Assembly (NCBI RefSeq): GCF_900108025.1
Contig: NZ_FNUS01000001.1
Span: forward strand, 744,001 to 808,000
DNA length: 64,000 nt
Direction: 5' to 3'
From: Halpernia humi
GTDB taxonomy: Bacteria; Bacteroidota; Bacteroidia; Flavobacteriales; Weeksellaceae
Shown here piece by piece: positions 1-8,195 of the stretch. The position numbers were made by a program, and so were the translations under genes. The notes under the pieces are model-generated. The model was given only the letters and a program-made list of their open reading frames with translations. It did no database searches and was not told the DNA's origin. Positions within the stretch are counted from its first letter, which is position 1. The number at the start of each line of letters is the position of its first letter.

Positions 1-307
1 TTAAATCAATGTTAGAATTCCAATTCATAAAAGCAGAAATCTCGCAACTTCCGCGACTAGTTGTGCTTTTCAACAATTGCAAATCGGGCACTAATTTCAC
101 AGCATTTTCCAAAGGTCGCGTTACGGCAACTGTCATTTGATCGACAGGTTGTTCGCCGGCTTCAGCAATAATTTTTATTTTCGGAAATGTTATTTCGGGA
201 AAAAGTGAAGATTTAATTTTAGTATAGGAAAAAACACCGCCTAAAATGAAAAGCAGTACCATCACCAAAAGCGGACTTTTATATCTTACAAAAAAGGATT
301 TTTTCAT
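1..307 (-). CDS. RND efflux pump inner-membrane subunit, N-terminal part (truncated by window edge)
   Basis: About 102 residues are visible, starting at the ATG read from 307 and running off the left edge. The protein begins MKKSFFVRYKSP, followed by one hydrophobic helix (about residues 12-25) and then FPEI, a short proline-rich stretch and a GEQPVDQMT...TRPLENA segment. That layout (first helix, then the start of the periplasmic porter domain) is the classic N-terminus of AcrB/CzcA-type proton-driven RND transporters, which work with a periplasmic adaptor and an outer-membrane channel. The substrate class cannot be told from the N-terminus, and the partner genes are outside the window. The family call is secure; drug versus metal specificity is not. 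Confidence 0.85.
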   Translation of the reverse strand, partial: MKKSFFVRYKSPLLVMVLLFILGGVFSYTKIKSSLFPEITFPKIKIIAEAGEQPVDQMTVAVTRPLENAVKLVPDLQLLKSTTSRGSCEISAFMNWNSNIDL

Positions 308-333
308 TTTAAACAACTATTTTTTTTAACTAA

Positions 334-574
334 GAGCCTGTTTAAATTTCATTCAATAAATTTTTTATAGCCTTTTCTTAATTTTCTAAATTAAAATAAA
401 CTCTGTTTATTCTTAAATTTAACATTAATAAACCTTTAGGTTCGACGCAGTCAATTTCAGTGAGTTAAATTTATTCTGATTATCCAATCAATAAATTGAT
501 TTTTATTAAGTTTTTTAAGCGAAAATGGCTTAATTCCTTAATGGTAAAAATAAATTATAAATTTAAACAGGCTC
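334..574 (+). mobile_element. MITE copy 1 (241 bp, GAGCCTGTTTAAATTT terminal inverted repeats)
   Basis: The ends are perfect inverted repeats of GAGCCTGTTTAAATTT, flanked on both sides by TAA, a likely 3-bp target duplication. There is no coding capacity. The element matches the copies at 26693-26910 and 38917-39134 over its length, but it carries about 23 extra bases in the middle (near 421-450) that the other two lack. It fills most of the gap between the divergent RND pump and the permease. The transposase that moves it is not in the window. Confidence 0.85.
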
Positions 575-647
575 TAAAAAAAACAGAAGAATTTTAAAGA
601 TTAAGAAATCATTTAAAATTTACCTACAAATTTGCCGCAAAAAAAAT

Positions 648-655
648 TATATTTG
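648..655 (+). promoter_or_regulatory. Bacteroidota -7 box (TATATTTG) for the permease
   Basis: TATATTTG fits the TAnnTTTG consensus and ends 22 nt before the permease ATG. A TTG lies only 13 bp upstream, closer than the usual 19-21, so the -33 element is uncertain. Confidence 0.45.
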
Positions 656-677
656 AATAATCAAAAAAATAAAACTA

Positions 678-2081
678 ATGGGTAGAAAACTGAAACTTTG
701 GGATGCTGTAATGCTTGTAATGGGCTCTATGATTGGCTCGGGAATTTTTATTGTGAGCGCAGATATGATGCGGAATTTAGGTTCTGGCTTTTGGCTCATC
801 GTCGTTTGGATTATCACTGGCGTAATGACAATTGCTGCTGCAATAAGTTATGGCGAACTTTCTGCACTATTTCCAAAAGCCGGCGGGCAATATACTTACA
901 TCACAAAAATATTCGGAAAAATGACGGGTTTCCTTTACGGATGGGGACTTTTTACCGTCATTCAAACAGGAACAATTGCCGCCGTTGCAATGGCTTTCAG
1001 TAAATTTACCGCCTATCTAATCCCGAGTTTAAATGAAGCGGCGCCTATTTTTCAACATGGCACATTTCAAATTACTTGGATCCAAATTCTTTCTATTTTC
1101 GTGATTTTATTTCTTACATACATTAATACAAAAGGCGTTAAAAACGGAAAAATTGTGCAAGATATTTTTACCGCCGCAAAAGTAATTGCACTTCTCGGTA
1201 TTATTTTTCTTGGATTTATTTTAGTTAAAAATTCTCATTGGTCAGAAAATATGAGTTTTGGGACACAAGCCTTTCAAAATTTAAAAAATACCTCTTGGCA
1301 ACCAATTTCTGGTGTCACTTTAATGGGCGGAATCGCTGCAGCAATGGTTGGTTCCGTATTTAGTTCTGTGGCTTGGGAAAACGTAACTTTCATGTCTGGC
1401 GAGATAGAAAATCCCAAAAAAAACGTCGTAAAATCTATGGTTTTAGGAACTTCCGTGGTGATGGTTTTGTATTTATTAATCAATTTGGTTTACCTAAATG
1501 TTTTAGATCGCGACGGAATTGCGTTTGCTTTAAAAGACAGAACTGCAGTTGCCGCTTCTCAACAAATTTTCGGCGAAGTTGGGACTATAATCATTGCACT
1601 TTTGGTGATGGTTTCTACCTTTGGCTGCATCAACGGAATGGTTTTCGCAGGTTCTCGGGTTTTTCAAACGATGGCAAAAGACGGTTTGTTTTTTAAAGCA
1701 GCAATCGAAAATAATAAAAATGGCGTCCCAGAAAAATCACTTTGGATGCAAGGTATTTGGGCGTGTATTTTAGCATTGAGCGGACAATACGGCGATTTAT
1801 TAGATATGATTTCCTTCGTCATTGTACTTTTTTATATGATAACCGTTTTCGGCGTTATTTATTTAAGATTCAAAAGCCCAGACTTGGAACGGCCTTATAA
1901 AACGTGGCTTTACCCAATCACACCGTTGATTTATTTAATAATCGGAACCACTTTTTGTATACTTTTAATTTTTTACAAACCACAATATACTTGGCCAGGA
2001 TTTATTTTAATACTGATTGGTTTGCCGGTTTATCTTTATATTAATAGAAATAAAAAAGAAATTGAGGAGCAAGAAAATTAG
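678..2081 (+). CDS. APC-family amino acid permease
   Basis: This 467-aa integral membrane protein has about 12 hydrophobic helices. The first carries the GSMIGSGIF motif of the amino acid-polyamine-organocation superfamily (helix 1, residues about 16-24), whose broken helix forms the substrate site. A second family signature, ISYGELSALFPKAGGQY, follows at residues about 56-72. The length is normal for the family (450-480). It is probably a proton-coupled importer or exchanger of an amino acid; the substrate cannot be assigned. The start is the ATG directly downstream of a TAnnTTTG box. It is monocistronic: a MITE lies upstream and a REP-like element downstream. Confidence 0.9.
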   Translation: MGRKLKLWDAVMLVMGSMIGSGIFIVSADMMRNLGSGFWLIVVWIITGVMTIAAAISYGELSALFPKAGGQYTYITKIFGKMTGFLYGWGLFTVIQTGTIAAVAMAFSKFTAYLIPSLNEAAPIFQHGTFQITWIQILSIFVILFLTYINTKGVKNGKIVQDIFTAAKVIALLGIIFLGFILVKNSHWSENMSFGTQAFQNLKNTSWQPISGVTLMGGIAAAMVGSVFSSVAWENVTFMSGEIENPKKNVVKSMVLGTSVVMVLYLLINLVYLNVLDRDGIAFALKDRTAVAASQQIFGEVGTIIIALLVMVSTFGCINGMVFAGSRVFQTMAKDGLFFKAAIENNKNGVPEKSLWMQGIWACILALSGQYGDLLDMISFVIVLFYMITVFGVIYLRFKSPDLERPYKTWLYPITPLIYLIIGTTFCILLIFYKPQYTWPGFILILIGLPVYLYINRNKKEIEEQEN

Positions 2082-2101
2082 TTTTTCTTTTAAAAATCAG
2101 T

Positions 2102-2154
2102 CCCGTGTTCCGCTATATCCCGCCGAGGCGGGGATGCCGCTTCACCCGGGGCTA
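2102..2154. repeat. REP-like intergenic element, copy A
   Basis: The core reads CGCTATATC, then a CCCGCC/GGCGGG hairpin, GATGCCGC and CGGGGCTA. The same framework, with a different hairpin between the conserved blocks, occurs at 19321-19376, 35953-36050 and 14110-14221. It lies just behind the permease stop codon, so it could act as a transcription stop or RNA-stabilising hairpin. It is not coding. Confidence 0.75.
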
Positions 2155-2293
2155 GAATTTCAGGAATTTTCTCTTTCGAAACGAAGTATTTGACTTTTAA
2201 AAAAAGATTTTGGCAATAATTGTTGAAATCTTCTTTTTTAAAGCTTTATTATAATTTTTTGATATATATTTATTCGATAATTACTAAAATCGC

Positions 2294-2926
2294 ATGAAAT
2301 ATTTTTTTATTCTTTTTTTCTTTCTGAGTTTCTCAATCGCTTTTGCACAAAAATCTAAAATTAATTTCGCCGAAATTAAAAAAGAAGTTCAAGATTCTAC
2401 CTCCAAATACTATCATGAAAGATTAGTTTTCAGATTTCAATATGATCCCAATATTTTAGATTCTTTAGAAATAAAAAACCTTTATTATGGCAAATTTTAC
2501 TCAAAAAGTAAAAACGCACTTTTATTAAGTGAAAAAGCCGATTTTATTGATAGTTTTAAAAAAAATAATACCGAAAACACACTAGCTTTAGGAAAAACCT
2601 TACTCGTAAAAGATCCCACAGATTTGGAGGTTTTGGCGCTGCTTCTGCGGGTTTACTCCAAGGAAAATGCAGACGATGCCGATTTCGGTTTGCGAGCCAC
2701 ACAACTAAAACGCTTGTTGCAAAATATCATTCAATACCGAGAAGAAGATGGCAAAAACGATATTTTCACGGTAATGTCTATTGCAGACGAATATGTTTTG
2801 GCAGGGTTTCTAAACATAGATTTGCGCCAATACAAACGGACTTCCAAAGCCAACAAAAATTCTATTTCAGACATCTGGAAAAATGGAAGAAAAAAAATTA
2901 CTTTTGTCGTAATTCAAGATTATTAA
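2294..2926 (+). CDS. Secreted protein of unknown function, DUF4919-like
   Basis: This 210-aa protein has a clear signal peptide: a short basic start, a phenylalanine-rich core and an AFAQ cleavage site near residue 18. The mature part contains FRFQYDP and NLYYG segments, followed by helical repeats that look TPR-like (residues about 95-150). The pattern resembles the Bacteroidota DUF4919 family, but I recognised it by eye only. It is predicted to be periplasmic or surface exposed. No operon partner is evident: a REP-like element lies upstream and miaE starts 189 bp downstream. No function can be assigned. Confidence 0.75.
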   Translation: MKYFFILFFFLSFSIAFAQKSKINFAEIKKEVQDSTSKYYHERLVFRFQYDPNILDSLEIKNLYYGKFYSKSKNALLLSEKADFIDSFKKNNTENTLALGKTLLVKDPTDLEVLALLLRVYSKENADDADFGLRATQLKRLLQNIIQYREEDGKNDIFTVMSIADEYVLAGFLNIDLRQYKRTSKANKNSISDIWKNGRKKITFVVIQDY

Positions 2927-3115
2927 AAATTTCTCGCTTTAAAATAAGAAATAATCCGCAGTTTTTTTAGAGCAAATTTCATCTAACTATAAGCATTGAG
3001 ATCGAAAATTTAAAACAAAAAAGCATTTAAAAAAACTAATTCAAAACAAAAACTTTGCGAAATTTGCGTTTAAAATCACAAATTAAAATTAAATCATTTT
3101 TAAAGACTTAAAAAT

Positions 3116-3703
3116 ATGTTCCGTTTAAAATTACCAACCGACCCAAGATGGGCCAATATTGCCGAAAATAATTTAGAAGAAATACTTTCAGATCACGCTT
3201 GGTGCGAGCAAAAAGCCGCCACAAATGCTGTGCACCTTATCATACAAAATGCAGAAAAACCAGAATTAGTTTCGGAAATGCTGAAAATTTCCATTGAAGA
3301 AATGGAGCATTTTAAAATGGTTCACGATATTATTTTGGAACGCGGATACGAATTTTTGCGCGAACGAAAAGACGATTACGTAGGAGAACTGGCAAAATAT
3401 ATGAAGAAAAACTCTGACGGCAGCAGAGAATCTGGCTTAATCGAAAGATTGCTTTTTGCCGCCATGATCGAGGCCAGAAGTTGTGAAAGATTTAAAGTTT
3501 TATCAGAAACCATTAAAGACCAAAAATTAGCAAAATTTTACCGAGAATTAATGGAAAGTGAAGCCGAACATTACACCACTTTCATAAAATTTGCCCGAAA
3601 ATACGCCGAAACAATCGATGTAGAAAAGCGATGGAATGCTTGGCTAGAAGAAGAAGCGCGCATCATTTCAGGTTTTGGAAAAAAAGAAACCATTCACGGA
3701 TAA
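3116..3703 (+). CDS. miaE: tRNA-(ms[2]io[6]A)-hydroxylase
   Basis: This 195-aa protein of the ferritin-like diiron family hydroxylates the isopentenyl side chain of ms2i6A37 in tRNAs that read UNN codons, using O2. Both diiron ExxH ligand pairs are visible: E62-x-x-H65 (IEEMEH) and E149-x-x-H152 (SEAEH), with further carboxylates at E31 (WCEQKA) and E119 (AMIEARSCERF). The length and the LSDHAWCEQKAA start are typical of MiaE. The gene is monocistronic and convergent with the glycosyltransferase, with one base between the two stop codons. The enzyme implies that MiaA and MiaB are encoded elsewhere in this genome. Confidence 0.93.
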   Translation: MFRLKLPTDPRWANIAENNLEEILSDHAWCEQKAATNAVHLIIQNAEKPELVSEMLKISIEEMEHFKMVHDIILERGYEFLRERKDDYVGELAKYMKKNSDGSRESGLIERLLFAAMIEARSCERFKVLSETIKDQKLAKFYRELMESEAEHYTTFIKFARKYAETIDVEKRWNAWLEEEARIISGFGKKETIHG

Positions 3704-3704
3704 A

Positions 3705-4925
3705 TTATTTTTTTCGATTTTTTTCTTCAATCCATTTGCTCATATATTTTGTGCTTTGCAAAGAATGATGTTGCAAAATTTGACCTAAAAAATTAGCATT
3801 TCTATGAGCGGCTAAATTTGTAATAATTTCCTTCAATTTAACTTGAAAATCTGGTTTAAAAGTTTCTATATTAAACTTTTTGTGTAAAATCTCAAAACCT
3901 TTTTTTTGAGAAAAATCCCAAACTTCCTCATTTGAATATAATTCTATAGATTTTTCGATAAATTCTTGGTTACTTTCGGCGATAAAACCATTCCAAAAAT
4001 CACCGAATGCCATTCCTTCTGCGCCAATTTTGGTCGTCACATTGGGGCAACCAAAAATCATACTTTCTAATAATTTTCCCTTAATTCCTGCGCCAAAAGC
4101 AATTGGAGCGACTAAAACGCGGTAATTTAAAAATAAATCTTGCACATTTTCTGCACGACCTTTTACTAGAAATCCTTCTTTCTCATTGTGAAGTTGCAGT
4201 GCTTTTTCTGGCGCATAACTTCCATAAATATGAAGTTCGGTTTCGGGTAATTTTTCTCGAATTTCAGCCCAGATATTTTTTAAAATTAAAACTGTTTGCC
4301 AATTCGGTTCGTGCAAAAAGTTACCAATATGGAAGAAGTTTTTTCTGTCATTAAATTGAAGAATTTCAGCTTTAAATTTTTCACCAAACATTGGCAAATA
4401 ATACAAAATTTTTGGGCTTATTTGATAATCGTTTTTCAAAAGTTGATATTCAAATTCGGAAATTATTAATGATAAATCGCATCTTAAAATTGAGGCAATT
4501 TCTCTTTTAAAAACATCAGAAATATAATCTTCTTTCGAAATTTCAACTTTAGATTTATAGGCTTTTTCTCTGGCTTTTCTTAAAAAATGCAGATCTTCTG
4601 TATCTAAAATTTTTACAGCTTCCGCACAATTTTCCGAAACGCGCCAACCGAATTGTTCTTCTGTCGTAAAACGGTCGAAAAGCACGATGTTTGGCTGCAA
4701 ATTTTTAATTAAATCATCAAATGAAGAATCATTGAGCAAAATTTCTTGTGAGTCTATATTTAAAATATTCAAATCTGCAGAATGGTCAGATTTTGCAGCA
4801 GTAGAACAAAAAGTGATTTTGAAATCTAATTTTTGAAACAATGAAACAAGTTGCAGCATTCTTTTGCCAGCCGCTGTAGAATTTGGTTCTGGCCAAACCA
4901 TTCCGATGATGAGCAATTTTTTCAT
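3705..4925 (-). CDS. GT-B fold glycosyltransferase (GT4-like)
   Basis: This 406-aa protein starts with a Rossmann strand (LLIIGMVWPEP) followed by STAAGKRM, as in GT4 glycosyltransferases. The C-terminal half has the nucleotide-sugar site pattern GAGIKGKLLESMIFGCPNVTT, then GAEG. The segment FHIGNFLHEPNWQTV matches the linker before the second Rossmann domain. It is probably cytosolic and transfers a sugar in surface-polysaccharide or glycoconjugate synthesis, but donor and acceptor are unknown. It stands alone rather than in a polysaccharide cluster and is convergent with miaE. The start is the ATG at 4925, with an AT-rich leader. Confidence 0.8.
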   Translation of the reverse strand: MKKLLIIGMVWPEPNSTAAGKRMLQLVSLFQKLDFKITFCSTAAKSDHSADLNILNIDSQEILLNDSSFDDLIKNLQPNIVLFDRFTTEEQFGWRVSENCAEAVKILDTEDLHFLRKAREKAYKSKVEISKEDYISDVFKREIASILRCDLSLIISEFEYQLLKNDYQISPKILYYLPMFGEKFKAEILQFNDRKNFFHIGNFLHEPNWQTVLILKNIWAEIREKLPETELHIYGSYAPEKALQLHNEKEGFLVKGRAENVQDLFLNYRVLVAPIAFGAGIKGKLLESMIFGCPNVTTKIGAEGMAFGDFWNGFIAESNQEFIEKSIELYSNEEVWDFSQKKGFEILHKKFNIETFKPDFQVKLKEIITNLAAHRNANFLGQILQHHSLQSTKYMSKWIEEKNRKK

Positions 4926-5060
4926 TGAAAATAGATCGTGTTTTAAAATTGATAAAAATAGCGAAAAAAAAAGATGCTTGGTAACTAAAAATATAGAATT
5001 CCATTTTTAATTTAAAATTAGCACGTAAAAAATATCCTAAAGAAGTTTATAGAAAATATG

Positions 5061-5068
5061 TAAATTTG
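5061..5068 (+). promoter_or_regulatory. -7 box (TAAATTTG) that decides the start of the acyltransferase
   Basis: The box lies 21 nt before the ATG at 5090. The longer reading frame would begin with a TTG at 5066 that sits inside this box, so it cannot be the natural start. No clear -33 TTG is seen. Confidence 0.6.
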
Positions 5069-5089
5069 CGCTCTAGGTTTAGAATAATA

Positions 5090-5887
5090 ATGGCGAAGAA
5101 AAATATTTTTACAGATGCTTTTGGGAATCTTTATTTCTTGAAAAGACTCATCATATTTGTTTTGGGGATGGTTTCCTATAGAAGATTTAATGGTTTTAAT
5201 AAACTAAAAATTTCGGGGACAGAAAATTTGGTAAACCTACCAGAAACTAATGTTTTGTTTGTATCCAATCATCAAACTTATTTTGCGGATGTTGCTGCAA
5301 TGTACCACGCATTTTGCTCTGTGAATAACGGCTATTTGAATTCTATTAAAAATCCAATTTATCTCTTAAATCCTAAGGTTGATTTTTATTACGTTGCGGC
5401 GGAAGAAACGATGAATAAAGGTATTCTTTCTAGAATTTTTAAATTAGCGGGCGCAATTACAGTGAAACGAACTTGGCGCGCAGAAGGACATAATGTAAAC
5501 CGATTGGTGGATCTTACTGAAGTAGAAAACATTATGAAAGCGTTGGATAATGGATGGGTAATTACCTTTCCGCAGGGCACAACTTCGGCTTTTGCGCAAG
5601 GCAGAAAAGGAACTGCAAAACTGGTGAAAAACCAAAAACCAATCGTAATTCCCATTAAAATAAATGGTTTCAGAAGGGCATTTGATAAGAAAGGTTTGAA
5701 GATAAAAGTAACTGGTGTGAAACCTACAATGGAATTTAAAAAACCTTTAGAAATAGATTATGAAAATGATGGTTCGCAAGAAATTTTAGATAAAATAATG
5801 CACGCCATCGAGCAAACTGATGATTTTAATGTGTTGCACGATTATGAAACCGATTTAAAATTGAAAAAAGAAAATGAAAAAAATTAA
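5090..5887 (+). CDS. PlsC-like lysophospholipid acyltransferase
   Basis: This 265-aa protein (start MAKKNIF) belongs to the 1-acylglycerol-phosphate acyltransferase superfamily, which transfers an acyl chain to lysophospholipid at the inner membrane. The catalytic histidine motif is present as NHQTYFAD, with five residues between H and D where the family norm is four. The phosphate-binding motif reads FPQGTTS where FPEGTRS is usual. An N-terminal hydrophobic segment (FLKRLIIFVLGMV) fits membrane association. The changed motifs suggest a lineage-specific subfamily, so the true acceptor may not be lysophosphatidic acid. The gene converges with the muramidase, and the two 3' ends overlap by 4 bp. 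Confidence 0.82.
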   Translation: MAKKNIFTDAFGNLYFLKRLIIFVLGMVSYRRFNGFNKLKISGTENLVNLPETNVLFVSNHQTYFADVAAMYHAFCSVNNGYLNSIKNPIYLLNPKVDFYYVAAEETMNKGILSRIFKLAGAITVKRTWRAEGHNVNRLVDLTEVENIMKALDNGWVITFPQGTTSAFAQGRKGTAKLVKNQKPIVIPIKINGFRRAFDKKGLKIKVTGVKPTMEFKKPLEIDYENDGSQEILDKIMHAIEQTDDFNVLHDYETDLKLKKENEKN

Positions 5888-6735
5888 AAGTTCGCTAATT
5901 TTTTCAAATCATTCATACTTCCATTAAAAACATTTTTGTCTACATTTCCTACTAAACCCTCAATTGTTCCACCTTCTGTAAACTGCCAGATTTTGTAATC
6001 TGTCCAGCCAGTTGGGATGACGGGTGAATTTCGGTTATAAGAAGCCAGCCACAAAGGATACCTTGAAAAATCTGCACTTGCTGCAAAATAATCGCGCCAA
6101 AAACTATTTGCCGTGTAAATAATTGGTATTCTGCCCGTTGCAGCCTCCACTTTTGTGAGCCAATCTTTTGCTTTTTGAATACATGTGGATTTATTTTGCA
6201 TTATATAATTATTCAGCGCTGGAGATTGTTGCCATTCTAAATCCAACACCGGCGGCAAAACGCCATTTTCGGTAAAATCTACACCACAGTTTAAAAAATT
6301 ATTTACCTGATTGGATGCGCTTACGTCTTTAAAAGTCATAAAATGATAAACGCCTCGAAAAATGTTGAGCCTTTTCAACTCGCTAAAATAGGAATGCAAC
6401 ATATTGTCTTTAAATGTTTTACCCTGTGAAGCCTTACAAAAAACAAATTTTATGATTTCCCAATTGATTTTATTAAAATTAATAGCGCCATTGTGATGCG
6501 AAATATCAATCCCATAAATCGGATTTTCAGCAAGTAAAAAATCAATTACGGATTGTGTATTCGAACCAACAATACCATCTGGACTAAGATTATTATCTTT
6601 CTGAAACCTAATGACTACGCTTTTCGTACCGTTTCCAAAATCGCCATCTACTGCAATTTTATAGCCAAGATCTTTTAAATTTTGCTGCAACTTTTTTACT
6701 TCAACTCCTTTGCTTTTAAATTTTAAAACAGCCAT
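5884..6735 (-). CDS. GH25-type muramidase with N-terminal peptidoglycan-binding domain
   Basis: The 283-aa product starts at the ATG read from 6735; the longer frame would need a TTG at 6762. Residues about 1-70 form a PG_binding_1 domain (VKKLQQNLKDLGY, VDGDFGNGT, FQKDNNLSPDGIVG). Residues about 78-283 form a GH25 lysozyme domain with YGIDISHHNG, the catalytic-site DLEW, WLASYN and WQFTEGG. The enzyme would cleave the MurNAc-GlcNAc bond. No signal peptide or lipobox is visible, so export would need another route. The next gene, divergent from it, is mpl, which acts on peptidoglycan breakdown products; the link may be fortuitous. Confidence 0.88.
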   Translation of the reverse strand: MAVLKFKSKGVEVKKLQQNLKDLGYKIAVDGDFGNGTKSVVIRFQKDNNLSPDGIVGSNTQSVIDFLLAENPIYGIDISHHNGAINFNKINWEIIKFVFCKASQGKTFKDNMLHSYFSELKRLNIFRGVYHFMTFKDVSASNQVNNFLNCGVDFTENGVLPPVLDLEWQQSPALNNYIMQNKSTCIQKAKDWLTKVEAATGRIPIIYTANSFWRDYFAASADFSRYPLWLASYNRNSPVIPTGWTDYKIWQFTEGGTIEGLVGNVDKNVFNGSMNDLKKLANF

Positions 6736-6842
6736 CTTGTTCGTTTTTAATTTATTTAACAAATTTAGAGAGTAGAATTGCCATTTTTGCAGGGAAAAAC
6801 ACCCTAATTAAAATTTAATTTCAATTTTAAATTATTAATTTT

Positions 6843-8195
6843 GTGAAAAATATTATTTTGAAAACCCATTTCATCGCCATTGGCGGCAGCGCCATGCACA
6901 ATTTAGCCATCGCACTCAAAGATAAAGGATACCAAGTAACAGGGTCTGACGATGCTATATTTGAACCATCAAAATCAAGATTAGCCAAAAAAAATATTTT
7001 ACCTGAAGAATTGGGCTGGTTTCCAGAAAAAATAACAACAGATTTAGACGCCGTGATTCTTGGTATGCATGCGCACGCCGACAATCCTGAGTTAGCTAGA
7101 GCAAAAGAATTAGGCCTTAAAATATATTCTTATCCTGAATTTTTATACGAGCAATCTAAAAATAAAACACGCGTCGTAATCGGCGGTTCTCACGGGAAAA
7201 CGACGATTACTTCAATGATTTTGCATGTTTTAAACTTCCATCAAAAAGATATCGATTATATGGTTGGTGCGCAATTGGAAGGATTTGATTGTATGGTGAA
7301 AATCACGAATGAAAATGATTTTATGATTCTCGAAGGCGATGAATATTTGTCTTCACCTATAGATTTGCGCTCAAAATTTTTGCTTTATTTGCCCAATATT
7401 GCTTTGCTTTCAGGCATTGCGTGGGATCACATTAATGTTTTTAAAACCTTTGATGATTATATCGAACAATTTAGAAAATTTGTGGCAAGTATAACGCCAG
7501 GCGGCGTTTTGGTTTATAATGAAGAAGATGAAGAAGTAGTGAAAGTGGTAGAAAACTCCACCAATTATTTCAGAAAAATCCCTTATAAAACACCAGAATA
7601 CAACATTTCTAACGGCAAAGTTTATTTAGAAACAAATATGGGCGAAATTGAATTGTCCGTTTTTGGGCAGCATAATTTACTCAATCTAGAAGGCGCGCGT
7701 TTTATTTGCCTGCAATTGGGCATTATGGAGGAAGAATTTTATGAAGCGATCATGAGTTTCAAAGGGGCGTCAAAACGCTTAGAAAAAATTGAAAGAACTG
7801 ATAAAGGCATTTTATACAAAGATTTTGCACACGCACCAAGCAAAGTAAAAGCCGTCGTAAAAGCATTTTGCGAACAATTTCCAGAAGAGAAAAAATATGG
7901 TTTTTTAGAACTTCACACCTACTCTAGTTTAAATCCTGTTTTTTTAGAACAATATGATTCTGCTTTGGACGGTTTGGATAAAGCGATAGTTTTTTATTCT
8001 GAAGAGGCTTTGAAAATTAAAAGAATGGATGCCATTTCTAAGGAATTTATTAAAGAAAAATTTAAAAATAAAGCTTTAAAAGTCTTTACAAATGCAGAAG
8101 ATTTGCACAATTATTGGCAAACTTTAGATAAAACAAAAGGTGTTTTTCTGATGATGAGTTCGGGTGATTTTGGTGGTTTGGATTTGGGGAAATAA
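6843..8195 (+). CDS. mpl: UDP-N-acetylmuramate:L-alanyl-gamma-D-glutamyl-meso-diaminopimelate ligase
   Basis: This 450-aa Mur ligase recycles cell-wall tripeptide by joining it to UDP-MurNAc with ATP. The N-terminal nucleotide-binding loop is FIAIGGSAMHNLA, the ATP P-loop is GGSHGKTT (residues about 114-121), and the central domain has EGDEY and AWDHINVF. The acidic and KDFAHAPSK segments are typical of Mpl rather than MurC. The start is a GTG at 6843. A TAATTTTG promoter-like box overlaps that codon, so initiation at the TTG at 6858 is also possible. The stop codon runs straight into a long tandem repeat array. Confidence 0.92.
   Translation: MKNIILKTHFIAIGGSAMHNLAIALKDKGYQVTGSDDAIFEPSKSRLAKKNILPEELGWFPEKITTDLDAVILGMHAHADNPELARAKELGLKIYSYPEFLYEQSKNKTRVVIGGSHGKTTITSMILHVLNFHQKDIDYMVGAQLEGFDCMVKITNENDFMILEGDEYLSSPIDLRSKFLLYLPNIALLSGIAWDHINVFKTFDDYIEQFRKFVASITPGGVLVYNEEDEEVVKVVENSTNYFRKIPYKTPEYNISNGKVYLETNMGEIELSVFGQHNLLNLEGARFICLQLGIMEEEFYEAIMSFKGASKRLEKIERTDKGILYKDFAHAPSKVKAVVKAFCEQFPEEKKYGFLELHTYSSLNPVFLEQYDSALDGLDKAIVFYSEEALKIKRMDAISKEFIKEKFKNKALKVFTNAEDLHNYWQTLDKTKGVFLMMSSGDFGGLDLGK

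Noticed and set aside
5884-6735. Phage lysis cassette around the GH25 muramidase
   Set aside because: No holin, spanin, tail or integrase genes; neighbours are core genes on both sides.
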